Made by a program: the position numbers and the translations under genes. Under the pieces are notes generated by a model. It saw only the letters and a program-made list of their open reading frames with translations. It ran no database searches and was not told the DNA's origin. This document shows positions 50,546-60,144 of a stretch of DNA of 60,962 bases, one piece after another (position 1 is the first letter of the stretch; every line of letters starts with the position of its first letter). Source of the DNA: Chrysochromulina parva (lineage: Eukaryota > Haptophyta > Prymnesiales > Chrysochromulinaceae); NCBI GenBank assembly GCA_002887195.1, contig PJAB01000024.1, positions 1 to 60,962 on the forward strand. Direction: 5' to 3'.

Positions 50546-51075
50546 CTTTTCGCGTCGTGCACATAAGCGAAAGAAATGGTCAGCTCAGAAGGACACACAT
50601 ACGGCGAGGGCCGCGCGTCCCCCCGCAGCTTCCTCACGCACCACGTTGCCAACATCTCCACCGCCATCCAAGCCGCCGACGCCCAAACCATCCTCAACGC
50701 CGCCAGCGCGCATGCTCTAAGGTCCTCGTGTGTGATATTCTGAGACTGAGTGCCGGGCAGTAACAGTGCTGCCGTAGCACCGGTTGTCGCGTCTGTCGTG
50801 ACCACACATCAATTATTTCAAACATGCGTCGGCAACAAACCTCCGCCGCTTCTAGAGGCCAGCAAGTGCGCCACACGCCAGCGCGGCGGCACGCAACATA
50901 TGAACACAGTTCACAATTTGCATGCAACGACGGCGACAACGAGTAGCAGGTTTCAAAATACCTGGCTCTCCAAGTCTCCATCATTCCCCGCCCCGGCTCC
51001 GCACGAGAAGCGACATGTCAAATATGGGAATATAATGCAGGCTCGAACAACAGCTGCAACGAGCTGTGGCCGTGT
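50546..51075. other. 530-bp spacer upstream of the GT8 gene
   Basis: It contains the promoter region of the minus-strand GT8 gene and the 3' flank of the next minus-strand gene. No RNA gene or repeat family is recognised. Confidence 0.35.
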
Positions 51076-54000
51076 TCACACATGCAGATGACGAGTCGCC
51101 GGATCTAGCCATGGGCGGAACCGCGGCGAGGGTGAGGAGGAGGACGAGGGCGAGGAGGAGGGCGAGGTGGCCGTCGGTGACGGCGACGAGTGGAACGCAG
51201 GCACGTGCCAACCTCGTGCCAACGGTGACGAGTGGAACGCCGGCTTGGCACGTGCTGACCTCATGGCCAGGTCGCAGCTGGGGTTCTGGGCTTCCAAATC
51301 CAGTATAGGCAGGACCTGAGGCTGAGCCCTCGCGCTCATCCATCCAATACCAGACCAGCCCGAGCGCGCCGATGCGGATGCCGACGCGGCTGCTGGTGGG
51401 ACATCGGCCCGGGCGGGTGGGACGTCGAGCCGAGACATGCGAAGCGGAGGGACGCCGCCTTGCATCGGGGGCATGCGCGCCCGTGAGCGCACGTCGGTTC
51501 TCAAGTCCGAACTGCTATCGTGCGAACGGCGGGAAGTCTCGTGCGTCGCCTGCTCCAGGCGCGCCGCCTCGCGCATGAGGGCCTGCACCCGCGTAGCCGC
51601 CGCCTCACGCGCCTCCTTATCGGCGCGAGCCTGCTGCAGCGTCCGTTTCGCCAGCCAGGAGCGTGCCCTCGCTTGCAGGACAATCGCCTTCATCATCTCC
51701 TGCATCGCACGCTGTTCCTTCTCCGCTTTGCATCGCTCCTCGAGGAGACGTTGGCGTCGGCGGAACAAGCGCCACAGCATCAAGGCTCCGAGCAAGGCAC
51801 CTAAAAGCATCGGCAGCAAGGCTCCGAGCAAGGCACCTATAAGCATGCTCCCGCTGCTGGCATCGGGTAATGAGAGCTCGGTGCTCCTGGTAGGGGGGGT
51901 GATCGTAACAATGCTCCGAGACGTAATGGTTGGCGTGGACGTCACCGTGAGCCCAAAGAAGGAGCTCGCCACGGACGCGTTCGAAAAAATGGAGGATGCC
52001 ATACTTTCCTCGATGGCGGCAGTCGCGTTCGCAGTTGCCGTGGTGATGATGATGTCGACCCGAGTGGACGCGGCGCTGGCGATCACTTGGACATTGCTCG
52101 GGCCCACGCCCAGCTCGGCCGCGACCCAGACGGCGATGCTGTTCAGCCGAGCCGTCGTGAACGCCTCGATCGGCTCCGCAGCGACGAAGCCGATCACCAC
52201 CTGGAGTGTTATCGTCGTGATCGACCCCGGCACCGCTGGGGACGGCGGGGGCGGCGGCGAGGACGGTGACGGTAGCTCGGGGCACTCTGCGAGAATCGAG
52301 ATGTAGGCATCGACGTAACAGGCGCGGCAGCTGGAGTAGCCACCGGCACCGCAGCCGACGCCGTTAAAGGGGTCGGTGCTCGTTGCCAGGCACCGCGCAT
52401 CAAAGTAGCACTGCTGGCCGGCACACACGGCGGAAGCCAAGGTGCCGCACGGGTCGGGCGACGGCGAGGGCGACGGTGGTGGCGGAGAGGGCGACGGTGG
52501 TGGTGGCGAGGGCCGTGGCGGCGGCGGCGAGGGCGAGGGCGGCGGCGGCGAGGGAGGCGGCGGCGAGGGCGACGGTGGTGGCGGCGAGGGCGACGGTGGT
52601 GGCGGAGAGGGCCGTGGCGGCGGCAGCGAGGGCAAGGGCGGCGGCGCTACGGGCGGAGGCGGCGATGGTGGAGGCGGCGGGGGTGGCGGACGAGGCGGTG
52701 GAGGCGACGGATTCGGCCGTGAGGGCGGTGGAGCCGGTGACGGCGGGGGCGGTGACGGTGAGGGAGGCGGTGGCAACGGTGGCGAAGAGGGAGGAGGCGA
52801 AGGCGGCGGTGGTGTCGGCGGCGGAGAAGGTGACGGCGGTGGCGACGGCGGCGGTGGTGAGGGTGGCGGCGATGGCGGACGAAAGAAGCGCCGTCCACAG
52901 TCGGTGCAATCCGTGCCAAGGGCGCACTGTGCTGGCGTGCCGTACAAGTCTGTAAGCGAGCCCGGCCCGCCGTCCTGGCACACGCCGTTGCTGGCGGCGA
53001 AAGTGCATGAGTCGGTGCATGCCATGGGCGGGGGCGGCGACGAAGGCGGAGACGGTGGCGGCGATGACGGAGGCGGAGACGGCGGGGACACGAAGCGTGC
53101 GCCGCAGTCGTCGCAGTCCGTGCCGATGGCGCACTGTGCCACGGCACCATGTAGGGCAGTCAGCGAGTTTGGGCCACCGTCCTGGCAGGCGCCGTTCTGC
53201 GCATGCGCACACGTGTTGAAACACCACATCGGCGGCGGCGGGGACGGCGGCGGCGAAGGGGTGGGCGAGGGCGGCGGCGAGGACGGAGGCCGCAAGGGCG
53301 GCGGTGGCGAGGGCGGCGGTGGCGAGGGCGGCGGTGGCGAGGGCGGCGGCGGCGAGGGCGGTGGTGGCGGCGGCGGCGTCGGTGGCGGCTTGGGTGGTGG
53401 TGACAGTGGCGGGGGCGGCGATGGCTCGGGTAGAGATGGCGATGGTGGTGGGTAAGGTGGCTTCTTAGGTGCAGGAGGGGGAGAAAACGGCGGGGGCGGG
53501 GGTGGCGATGGCGATGGCGGTGGCGGCGGTGGCGGCGCAGGTGCAGGTGATGGACTAGGCGGCGGCGATGGCGGAGGTGGAGAAGGAGGAGGGGGAGAAG
53601 GCGGCGGTGGCGAGGGCGGCGGCGGCGGCGGCGGCGGGGACGGCGGCGGCGGCCGTGGCGGCGGCGGCGGCGGCGGAAACGGCGGCAGCGGCGGGGGGGA
53701 CGGCGGCAGCACTGGCAGCGGCGGTGCGGGCGGCAGGGGCGGCGCGGCTGGTGGCGGCGGCAGATGGAGTAGCCACAGGTTTGTCACACACAGCCCACAT
53801 GTGCAGAAAAGGTAGAGCGCCCGCCGTGGCACCAGTAGGTTCAACGGGCCGACGAGGAGCTTTCCAACAGCAGCGGAGCTCGCAAAGAGCAAAGCCGCGC
53901 GCTGTGCCACGATGGCTGCACACGCGTCGTCGCGAGCGCCACCGAATGGGAAGGACGCCGCGCCAACGGCGCGCGGAAGCGCGTCGCCCACGACGGCGCC

Positions 54001-55515
54001 AGCCCAGGTCGTGCAGAGGAGCATCGCGAGCGCAAGTGTGAATGTGAATCTGGCCATCTTGGGTGAGCGCAAGGGTGAGCGTAGGTCGGGCGTGAGCACG
54101 CCTCGCACGCCTCGCGCGCCTCCATGACCCAGGCGCTTGCCATGAGACGATGGAGCCATGGACGGGGCGATGCTGCTGCCACCATTCGGCGGGAGCGGTT
54201 TGATCGTGACGGAGAGTGCCGCGTGGTCAAGGTTGAGGTCGTGGTCGAGGTAGGGCGGCAGTGCACAGAAGAGAGGCGCACAGCACGCACAGAGCGCACA
54301 CACGAAGCCGCAAGCCATCGCGACCGTCCGCCAGCCGAACTCGTCAAAGCTCACCTCAAACACACGAGGGAAGCCGATGGTGACCCCGTCAGCCGTCGCC
54401 AGTAGTAAGCCGACGAGCAAAGGTAGGGGATCACCCGAATAAGCACTCGAGCGCACGTGCCGTGCGACGAGGGTGACGAGCACGGGCAAGTCGACAAGCG
54501 CCATGGCGAGCAGGAGCGCCACGCGTGCCGTCATGTAGGCACCGACCGAGTGTGCCGTGCCGAGAGCAGCGCAGCCCAAGCCCAGTACGAGCAGCCCGAT
54601 GCTGGCGAGTCGCGGCGCGGAGATGGCGTCGATCGCGGGCGCCACCAAAAGAGTAAGGATCGGGCGGAGGAGCACACACGTGGTGGCGAGCACGCCCCCG
54701 TCGCTGATCGAAGGCCTTCCGAAGACCTCCGCCGCAGCCGCGCCCGTTGCCGTCGGCAGCACGCGCGCTGCGCATGTGGCCACCCCGAAGGCAACGACGC
54801 TGCCAAAGATTGGGCCGAACCACGACGGGCTGCGCGGCGGCGCTGGCGGCGGCGCTGGCGGCGGTGCGGGTGGCGGTGCGGGTGGCGGTGCGAGTGGCGG
54901 TGCGGGTGGCGGTGCATCAGTAAGTGCATCAGGCGCCGGGATGAAGGCTTCTTCATCATCCCCGAAGTAGCGCACGACGTATAATGGAGCGTCCGCCTGA
55001 GCATCCCTTGGAGTGTCCTCCTGAGCGTCCTCCTCTTTGTCTAGCGACTCCGCTTCCGTATCATCGACCAAGATGCCAACGGTGCGGTACGCTTCCACCA
55101 AGAGCTCGGCCTCAGTCATCGGTGGGGCGGCGACCGGTTCCTCGGGAGCCCACGAACCTCGTCCGAGGGCTACCACCAGATCCGCTGACGCCACGGGTGC
55201 TGCGGCCAGAGGGGCCAGCTCTGAGCTTGCTGACCTCGTCGCACTCGATGTGCGCGTTGGCGGGCCGGCGAAAGTTGTCTCCTCGTCCTCGAGCCACTTG
55301 TATTGCTCCTTGATCACGTGGGCTTTGTCTCCTTGCTGGCTTGGTGAGCGCTTTGCAAGGTTTGCCGAACGCGCGCGTTCGATCCGCGAGTCAACATGTT
55401 CGGCACTCGCCGGCCCGGCAAGGCTGTCGACATGCAGCCCTTCCTCGCTTTCGCGTCGCGTGCGCGGGATGAATTGAACCGGGCTCGGCGGCGGCTGGTG
55501 CCCCGGCGGCGTCAT
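51076..55515 (-). CDS. MFS-like / proline-rich / Cys-module / IQ fusion protein
   Basis: One 1479-residue frame from ATG 55515. An acidic cytosolic N-terminus (~1-230) leads to about ten hydrophobic helices (~235-600) with MFS features (LVAPAIDAISAPRLASIGLL and, in the second half, GKLLVGPLNLLVPRRALYLF, both like the motif between helices 2 and 3). The MFS body appears to stop early and passes into >500 residues of PPSPPP repeats that carry two copies of a Cys module (CFNTCAHAQNGACQDGG, AIGTDCDDCG; CTDSCTFAASNGVCQDGG, ALGTDCTDCG), a further Cys-rich domain and a beta-rich domain. Then come one transmembrane helix (IGALLGALLPMLLGALLGALMLW), a basic IQ-like cytosolic region (AIVLQARARSWLAKR) and a low-complexity tail. 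It may be one cell-surface receptor-like protein or two genes joined by an unseen intron. Confidence 0.5.
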   Translation of the reverse strand: MTPPGHQPPPSPVQFIPRTRRESEEGLHVDSLAGPASAEHVDSRIERARSANLAKRSPSQQGDKAHVIKEQYKWLEDEETTFAGPPTRTSSATRSASSELAPLAAAPVASADLVVALGRGSWAPEEPVAAPPMTEAELLVEAYRTVGILVDDTEAESLDKEEDAQEDTPRDAQADAPLYVVRYFGDDEEAFIPAPDALTDAPPPAPPLAPPPAPPPAPPPAPPPAPPRSPSWFGPIFGSVVAFGVATCAARVLPTATGAAAAEVFGRPSISDGGVLATTCVLLRPILTLLVAPAIDAISAPRLASIGLLVLGLGCAALGTAHSVGAYMTARVALLLAMALVDLPVLVTLVARHVRSSAYSGDPLPLLVGLLLATADGVTIGFPRVFEVSFDEFGWRTVAMACGFVCALCACCAPLFCALPPYLDHDLNLDHAALSVTIKPLPPNGGSSIAPSMAPSSHGKRLGHGGARGVRGVLTPDLRSPLRSPKMARFTFTLALAMLLCTTWAGAVVGDALPRAVGAASFPFGGARDDACAAIVAQRAALLFASSAAVGKLLVGPLNLLVPRRALYLFCTCGLCVTNLWLLHLPPPPAAPPLPPAPPLPVLPPSPPPLPPFPPPPPPPRPPPPSPPPPPPPPSPPPPSPPPPSPPPPSPPPSPSPAPAPPPPPPPSPSPPPPPPFSPPPAPKKPPYPPPSPSLPEPSPPPPLSPPPKPPPTPPPPPPPSPPPPSPPPPSPPPPSPPPPLRPPSSPPPSPTPSPPPSPPPPMWCFNTCAHAQNGACQDGGPNSLTALHGAVAQCAIGTDCDDCGARFVSPPSPPPSSPPPSPPSSPPPPMACTDSCTFAASNGVCQDGGPGSLTDLYGTPAQCALGTDCTDCGRRFFRPPSPPPSPPPPSPPPSPSPPPTPPPPSPPPSSPPLPPPPSPSPPPPSPAPPPSRPNPSPPPPRPPPPPPPPSPPPPVAPPPLPSLPPPRPSPPPPSPSPPPPSPSPPPPSPPPPSPSPPPPRPSPPPPSPSPPPPSPSPSPDPCGTLASAVCAGQQCYFDARCLATSTDPFNGVGCGAGGYSSCRACYVDAYISILAECPELPSPSSPPPPPSPAVPGSITTITLQVVIGFVAAEPIEAFTTARLNSIAVWVAAELGVGPSNVQVIASAASTRVDIIITTATANATAAIEESMASSIFSNASVASSFFGLTVTSTPTITSRSIVTITPPTRSTELSLPDASSGSMLIGALLGALLPMLLGALLGALMLWRLFRRRQRLLEERCKAEKEQRAMQEMMKAIVLQARARSWLAKRTLQQARADKEAREAAATRVQALMREAARLEQATHETSRRSHDSSSDLRTDVRSRARMPPMQGGVPPLRMSRLDVPPARADVPPAAASASASARSGWSGIGWMSARAQPQVLPILDLEAQNPSCDLAMRSARAKPAFHSSPLARGWHVPAFHSSPSPTATSPSSSPSSSSSPSPRFRPWLDPATRHLHV
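52447..53765 (+). repeat. 1.3-kb GGC/GGT-rich asymmetric tract
   Basis: The plus strand is almost entirely runs of ggcggnggc, coding for proline repeats on the minus strand. The opposite asymmetry occurs at 11330-12240, where proline is coded on the plus strand. Such G-rich strands can form G-quadruplexes and R-loops. Confidence 0.7.
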
Positions 55516-55766
55516 GTTCTGACTCAATTCAATTGCGAGAAAAGAGTTGTGACGCCACGTTTCGGAGCGTCACAGAGGGCGAAATTGCATGCAACGTGTC
55601 AAACGAGCAACCGAGAAAGCGCCACGAACCCTCCATCTGTGTTCAGACACGGGGTAATACATTCACATTCATACACGCGCCATTCACGCAAAATGTCCTC
55701 CTGGTCGGAAAGCGTCCCGTCCGTGTCGTCCCGTTGTGCGTGACACCAAGTCGCTGAGTGTACCTT

Positions 55767-58700
55767 ATGGTCGATGCTGCGCTCGTGTACCGTCGCGGCG
55801 TTGAAGCGTTCAACTCCAACGACTTGGCGTCAGCACGTGCCCACTTTGAGGCGGCCACCTTGGCCGCACCAATCGCTTGGGAACCTCTCCTTTCACTCGC
55901 GCACGTACACGTTCGTGCTGGCAAGGTCTTTGCGGCAGCAGAGAGCATGGACGCTGCTGTGGCCCGCTTGTCGGCGTCGGCGGCGGAAAGAACGACGATG
56001 GACGCCTTTTGCTCCGCGGCTCGGCCGCTGCTACCGGTTCTGCCACAAGGACGTGCAGTGGACATTTGCAATTCGCCAAGTGCGCAGTATGACTTTCCCG
56101 GGCCGCCATCCACGCCAGTGCCATTGGAAGAATCCCGAGCAGCAGCAGCAGATCCGCTCCACCTCACAGATCACGCATGCAGCTCGAGCGCTGGCCAGCT
56201 GGAAGCACGCCATTTGGTCTGCGCTGCCGAGTCGTCGGCCACTCCATTTGACACCGAGGCTGCTGCCTTGCTGAGCGCGTCCACCTTTGGGGAGGGCGTG
56301 TGCGTGTGCGCATCCCTGCATGAGGGCACGAATGCTGATTTGGAGGATTGGCTCGCACAGTACCGCTGCTCCACGCGAGGAGGCAGCAGCCGACGCCCCC
56401 ATTCTGGCGCCCATGTCGTGCTCTACGACGATCGGCGTTTGTCGGGTGTCGAATGGGAAGCTGCCTCGTGGTCGCTAGAACCGTGGGTCGAATCGGGCTG
56501 GCTCACCTGGAAGCACACAGCACCGGAGCCACACGATAAGCGAGCGCGAGGTTCGTCACAACACGAGCACTTGCATGCGACGTCGCCCTCCGCCTCGGAT
56601 GCCCGACGGCCTCCCGGGCAGGCGCGTCGCGTCGCGTGCCATGAGCAGCTTGCACGCCATCCGGGGTGCAACTGGATGGCGATGATCGAGGCACCCTATG
56701 AGAGTCTCGTTCACGGGAGCTCGTCGGAGATCTCGCAGCGAGATCACGGGAGCTCGTCGGAGATCTCGCAGCGAGATCACGGGAGCTCGTCGGAGCATCG
56801 AGGGGCTTGCGAGCAGTCGCGAGCGCCGCCGGTATCGACGACTTCGATCCCATCGCAAGACGTTGAGCCCGACGCGGGCGCGTCGGCGAGCGCGTCGCCG
56901 AGCGCCAGGGGTGAATGCCCTGCTGCCGCCGGTGAGACCAGCCGCTCACGCCTACCTGGCGATGGCACAATGCGAGTGGGCGTCGTGCGCTTCGGCCTAG
57001 GCGGCTCGGTTCCTCCTCGCGGTTCACAGCTGGAGGTTGAGCTGCCGGTGCGCCCGTTGCCGGTGGTTTCGGATCGTCGAGAAGCCACGTGGGGGCGCTG
57101 CATCCGGACGGACGGAACGCTGTGCGCATCGCTCGACGAGACGGCGGTACTGATCCGCCTCACGGGCACGCACGAGTCTACCGCTGGGGCTGATGGCAAT
57201 CACAATCGGACCATCGATCCGGATGGCACTCTTCATCATCGGACAAAGGACGATTCGTCTCGTCGACGAGGGGCCAATAGTGCGGTGCCACCGCTGCTCT
57301 GGCCACCGACGGCGCTCGGTGCGCTCAGGGTTCACCGATACACTGGTCGCGCTTGGGGTGATCACGGCAGTGGGAGGGGCGATGGCCGTGGGACGGGGCA
57401 TGTTGGACATGGGGGCAAAGATGGGCGCCATGGTGGGCGCGGAGGGCCGAGCGGTGCAACTTCACACCGCGCAGCTTCACACTCAGCTTCACACCGCCTC
57501 TTCGACCTCGTCGTCGATCCGTTCGGAAGGGAAGCTTTCGAGGCTTGCTTGGCAACGGGCACGCCCAGCTATGCTCGCGACGACGCGCGCAGCGGCAGCG
57601 ACGACGCGCTCGCCTTTGGCTCTTGGGCAGCGGCCGCCTCGGAGGCTGTGACGCACGGTGACGGCCTCGCCATGTTTCGAGGCGCGTTGAGCCGCGCCGA
57701 AGCTTCTTTGCTACGTGAAGAGCTTTTGAGCGCGATCCCGCCCGCAAAGCGCACGACGCGTGTCTTCGCCAACCACATGTGCCAGGTTCGATCTCCCTTG
57801 ATTGCCCTTGATTGCCCTTGATTGCCCTTGATTGCCATCGATGGCCTTCTGAGCGCTCGTTGGCTCCGTGGCCGAGCAGTGCGTCGAAGGAGAGCCGCGC
57901 TCATCGGGCCACGACCCGAGCTGCGAGCCACTCTCTCCCGTGCTGTTGCAGCTCGCAGCTCACCCGCACGTGCTCCGGCTCGTGCGCTCGCTCTTGGGCG
58001 AAGACTCGAGGCTTCACAACGCCGGGCTCTCGCTCGTCACGCCGCCTCCCGAAGCAAAAGGCGAGACGCCCGGGACGACGCCCGAGCGATGGCTCGCTGC
58101 GCCCGGTACGACGCTCGCTGCGCCCGGTACGACGCTCGCTGCGCCCGGGACGACGCCCGAGCGATGGCTCGCTGCGCCCGGGACGACGCCCGAGCGATGG
58201 CTCGCTGCGCCCGGTACGACGCTCGCTGCGCACCTGCCCCATCAGGACCAGCCCGTGAACAGCGCGCGTGCGTGGAGAGGGCGCGCACCGCCACCCACGC
58301 ACCCGCTCTCGCTGCAGGCGCTCTGGATGCTGGATGACTTCACTTGGGACAATGGGGCCTTCTACACGCTTCCTCGCACGCAACGCCGCACCGAGCACAT
58401 CGACTTGTGGGCTACGGAGGCCGCGTCTCGCGCCAACGCGTCCTCCGCGGCGGCTATGCGCGCCGCCGCGGCCCGCGGGCTCCTACCCACACGTCTCGTC
58501 ACCGGGCGCGCTGGCGACGTGGCCTTTGCGCTCGGCTCCCTCTGGCATGCCCCCTCCACATCCCTCCCGGGTCAACGTCCCCGGCTTGCGCTCCTCTTTG
58601 AGTACGCGCCCTCGTTCGTGCAGCCACGGGACCGGTACTCGCCCGCAGTGCTGCGTCGGCATCGGCTCCCCGAACAGCTCTGGCCCATTTTCCCACTGCT

Positions 58701-60125
58701 CCAGCCACATGCACATGGGCAGCGGCCGGTGCCGTCCTATGGTGCCGCCGAGTCTCCATCCAATGCACCCTGGACTTCTTCCGCCGCTTTTGCCTCCAAT
58801 TCTTCCGCCCCTTTTGCCTCCAATCCTGCCGCCGCTTCTACCGCCAATGCACCCTCATCCGGGCCCAGGGCAGTGGATAGGGGCTGCGGGCCTCAGGACG
58901 TCGTCTCCGTGTTCGAATGGTATGCGATGGCGCGGGAACGGCCATGGTGCGTGCACGCGCGCACTCGAGTCGTGCTGCGTGGTGGCGTGACGAGCGTGCC
59001 GGTAGTCGGCCTAGGAACGGGATCGCCCGACGATGAGCCGGAGGTGATCGCGTCGGCCCTTCGAGGAGTATCTGATGACCTCTGATTGCATCTGATGACC
59101 TCTGAGTGCCTCCCTCATCAGGTGATCGCGGCGGCCCTCGAAGAGTATCGGATGACCTCTGATTGCATCTGATGACCTCTGAGTGCCTCCCTCATCAGGT
59201 GATCGCGGCGGCCCTTCGAGCAGGCTTCACCCTCATCGACACCGGCGAGCTCTATGGCAACGAGGAGCGCATCCGCGAAGGCATCCTCTTGAGCGGCATG
59301 CATCGTGAGAGCTTGATTCTCTCGAGCAAGGCAGGCCGCTGGTGCGAGGCCGAGTTGCCACCAACGGTCGCCGCGCGTCTACCTGCCGAGTATCGATCGC
59401 ACGCGCAACAAGGCAGCCCACTTCTACGCGGAGTCTACCCAACACCCCTAGGCACTCTAGGGCGTGGTGTGTGCATCGGGGGTGCGGCCGAGACGCGCGC
59501 CGCGCTCGAGAGGACGCTCGCCCGGCTCGGCACCGAGTATGTGGATCTCTATTTGCTCCATTGGCCTCTCACGCATGCCGCCTATGCGCTGGATGACGCT
59601 CGGCATGCGGCCGTTCGTCTTGAGGCGTGGCGGGAGCTCGTGCGCCTCAAGAGGCGTGGCAAGATCCGTGCGATCGGCGTGAGCAACTTCTCACCGCGCC
59701 AGATCGACGAGATTGCGCCCATTGAGATCCCACAGCTGGTGCAGGTTGAGTTGCATCTGCAGCTCCAACGGCCGGAGCTGCGCGCCTACTGCGAGGCACG
59801 AGGCATCTTGCTCCAGGCGTATGGCCATCACCGTCCCGAGCTGCGAGCCCATCCGATACTGGCGCTGGCGGCGGAGGTGCTCACGCGCGGCACGTCGATG
59901 GCACAGAGCAGCAGCAGCGTTGGGCTCGTCGGTATGAGATGGTCGCTGCAGGCCGGGGTAACGGTAATCCCTCGCTCGCGCCGGCTGGCTTACGTGCAGG
60001 ACAATGCGAGGGTCTTCGAAGTGCCGCCCTTGACGGACGATATGCTCCAGGTCCTCGAGGGCGTCGATGCGAATGCGAGTCTGTATGGACTGCACGAGGC
60101 GTTCGTACAAGATTGGATTGCGTAA
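55767..60125 (+). CDS. TPR / GT92-like / PhyH dioxygenase / aldo-keto reductase fusion
   Basis: Exons 55767-57785, 57880-59043 and 59199-60125 give 1369 residues. Residues ~1-70 look like TPRs (YRRGVEAFNSNDLASARAHFEAA). Residues ~175-310 resemble GT92/DUF23 (VCVCASLHEGTNADLEDWL, VVLYDDRRL, NWMAMIEAPYESL), but the DVDEF acidic motif is absent. From ~625 a phytanoyl-CoA dioxygenase domain begins (GDGLAMFRGALSRAEASLLREEL) with iron ligands His794-x-Asp796 (HQDQP) and His896 (LGSLWHAPS). From ~1035 an aldo-keto reductase follows with intact tetrad Asp1075, Tyr1080, Lys1105 and His1182 (LIDTGELYGNEE, LSSKAG, LYLLHWPL). A repetitive APGTT-LAAPGTT insert (~734-790) interrupts PhyH. ATG 55767 starts the TPR. 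One polypeptide could hydroxylate then reduce a substrate; this is inference. Confidence 0.7.
56699..56796 (+). repeat. 33-bp in-frame minisatellite
   Basis: Tandem 33-bp units encode HGSSSEISQRD twice plus a partial third copy in the GT92-like part of the fusion gene. Confidence 0.8.
57786..57879 (+). repeat. Intron with cccttgattg tandem repeats
   Basis: This 94-bp GT-AG intron joins ...FANHMCQ to CVEGEPRSS in phase 0. It holds four copies of a 10-bp cccttgattg repeat (57795-57834); the reverse complement of such a repeat occurs at 13727-13748. An in-frame stop inside requires splicing. Confidence 0.6.
58060..58231 (+). repeat. GC-rich minisatellite in the PhyH domain
   Basis: Alternating units gcgcccggtacgacgctcgct and gcgcccgggacgacgcccgagcgatggctc expand the coding sequence as LAAPGTT and LAAPGTTPERW repeats between two PhyH elements. 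Confidence 0.75.
59044..59220 (+). repeat. Tandem-double introner-like intron (family A)
   Basis: The intron 59044-59198 is two near-identical units, 59044-59121 (78 bp) and 59122-59198 (77 bp), each ending gagtgcctccctcatcag. Each unit and the following exon open with the same ~22 bp (gtgatcgcggcggcccttcg; 59044, 59122, 59199). Removing both units joins E|VIAAALRAGFTLIDTGELYG, the aldo-keto reductase core. Removing only the first leaves an early stop. Confidence 0.85.
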
Positions 60126-60144
60126 CCGTAAGGGCACGGTTACG
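60121..60144 (+). other. Stem-loop overlapping the fusion gene's stop codon
   Basis: CGTAACCGT (60121-60129) and ACGGTTACG (60136-60144) are perfect inverted repeats with a 6-nt loop; the TAA stop is at 60123-60125, inside the stem. A 14-bp palindrome ccgatcgcgatcgg follows at 60156-60169. A 3' processing or transcript-stability role is possible. Confidence 0.6.

Noticed and set aside
52442..53455. Plus-strand glycine-rich frame
   Set aside because: This is a shadow of the proline-rich coding region of the minus-strand gene at 51076-55515.
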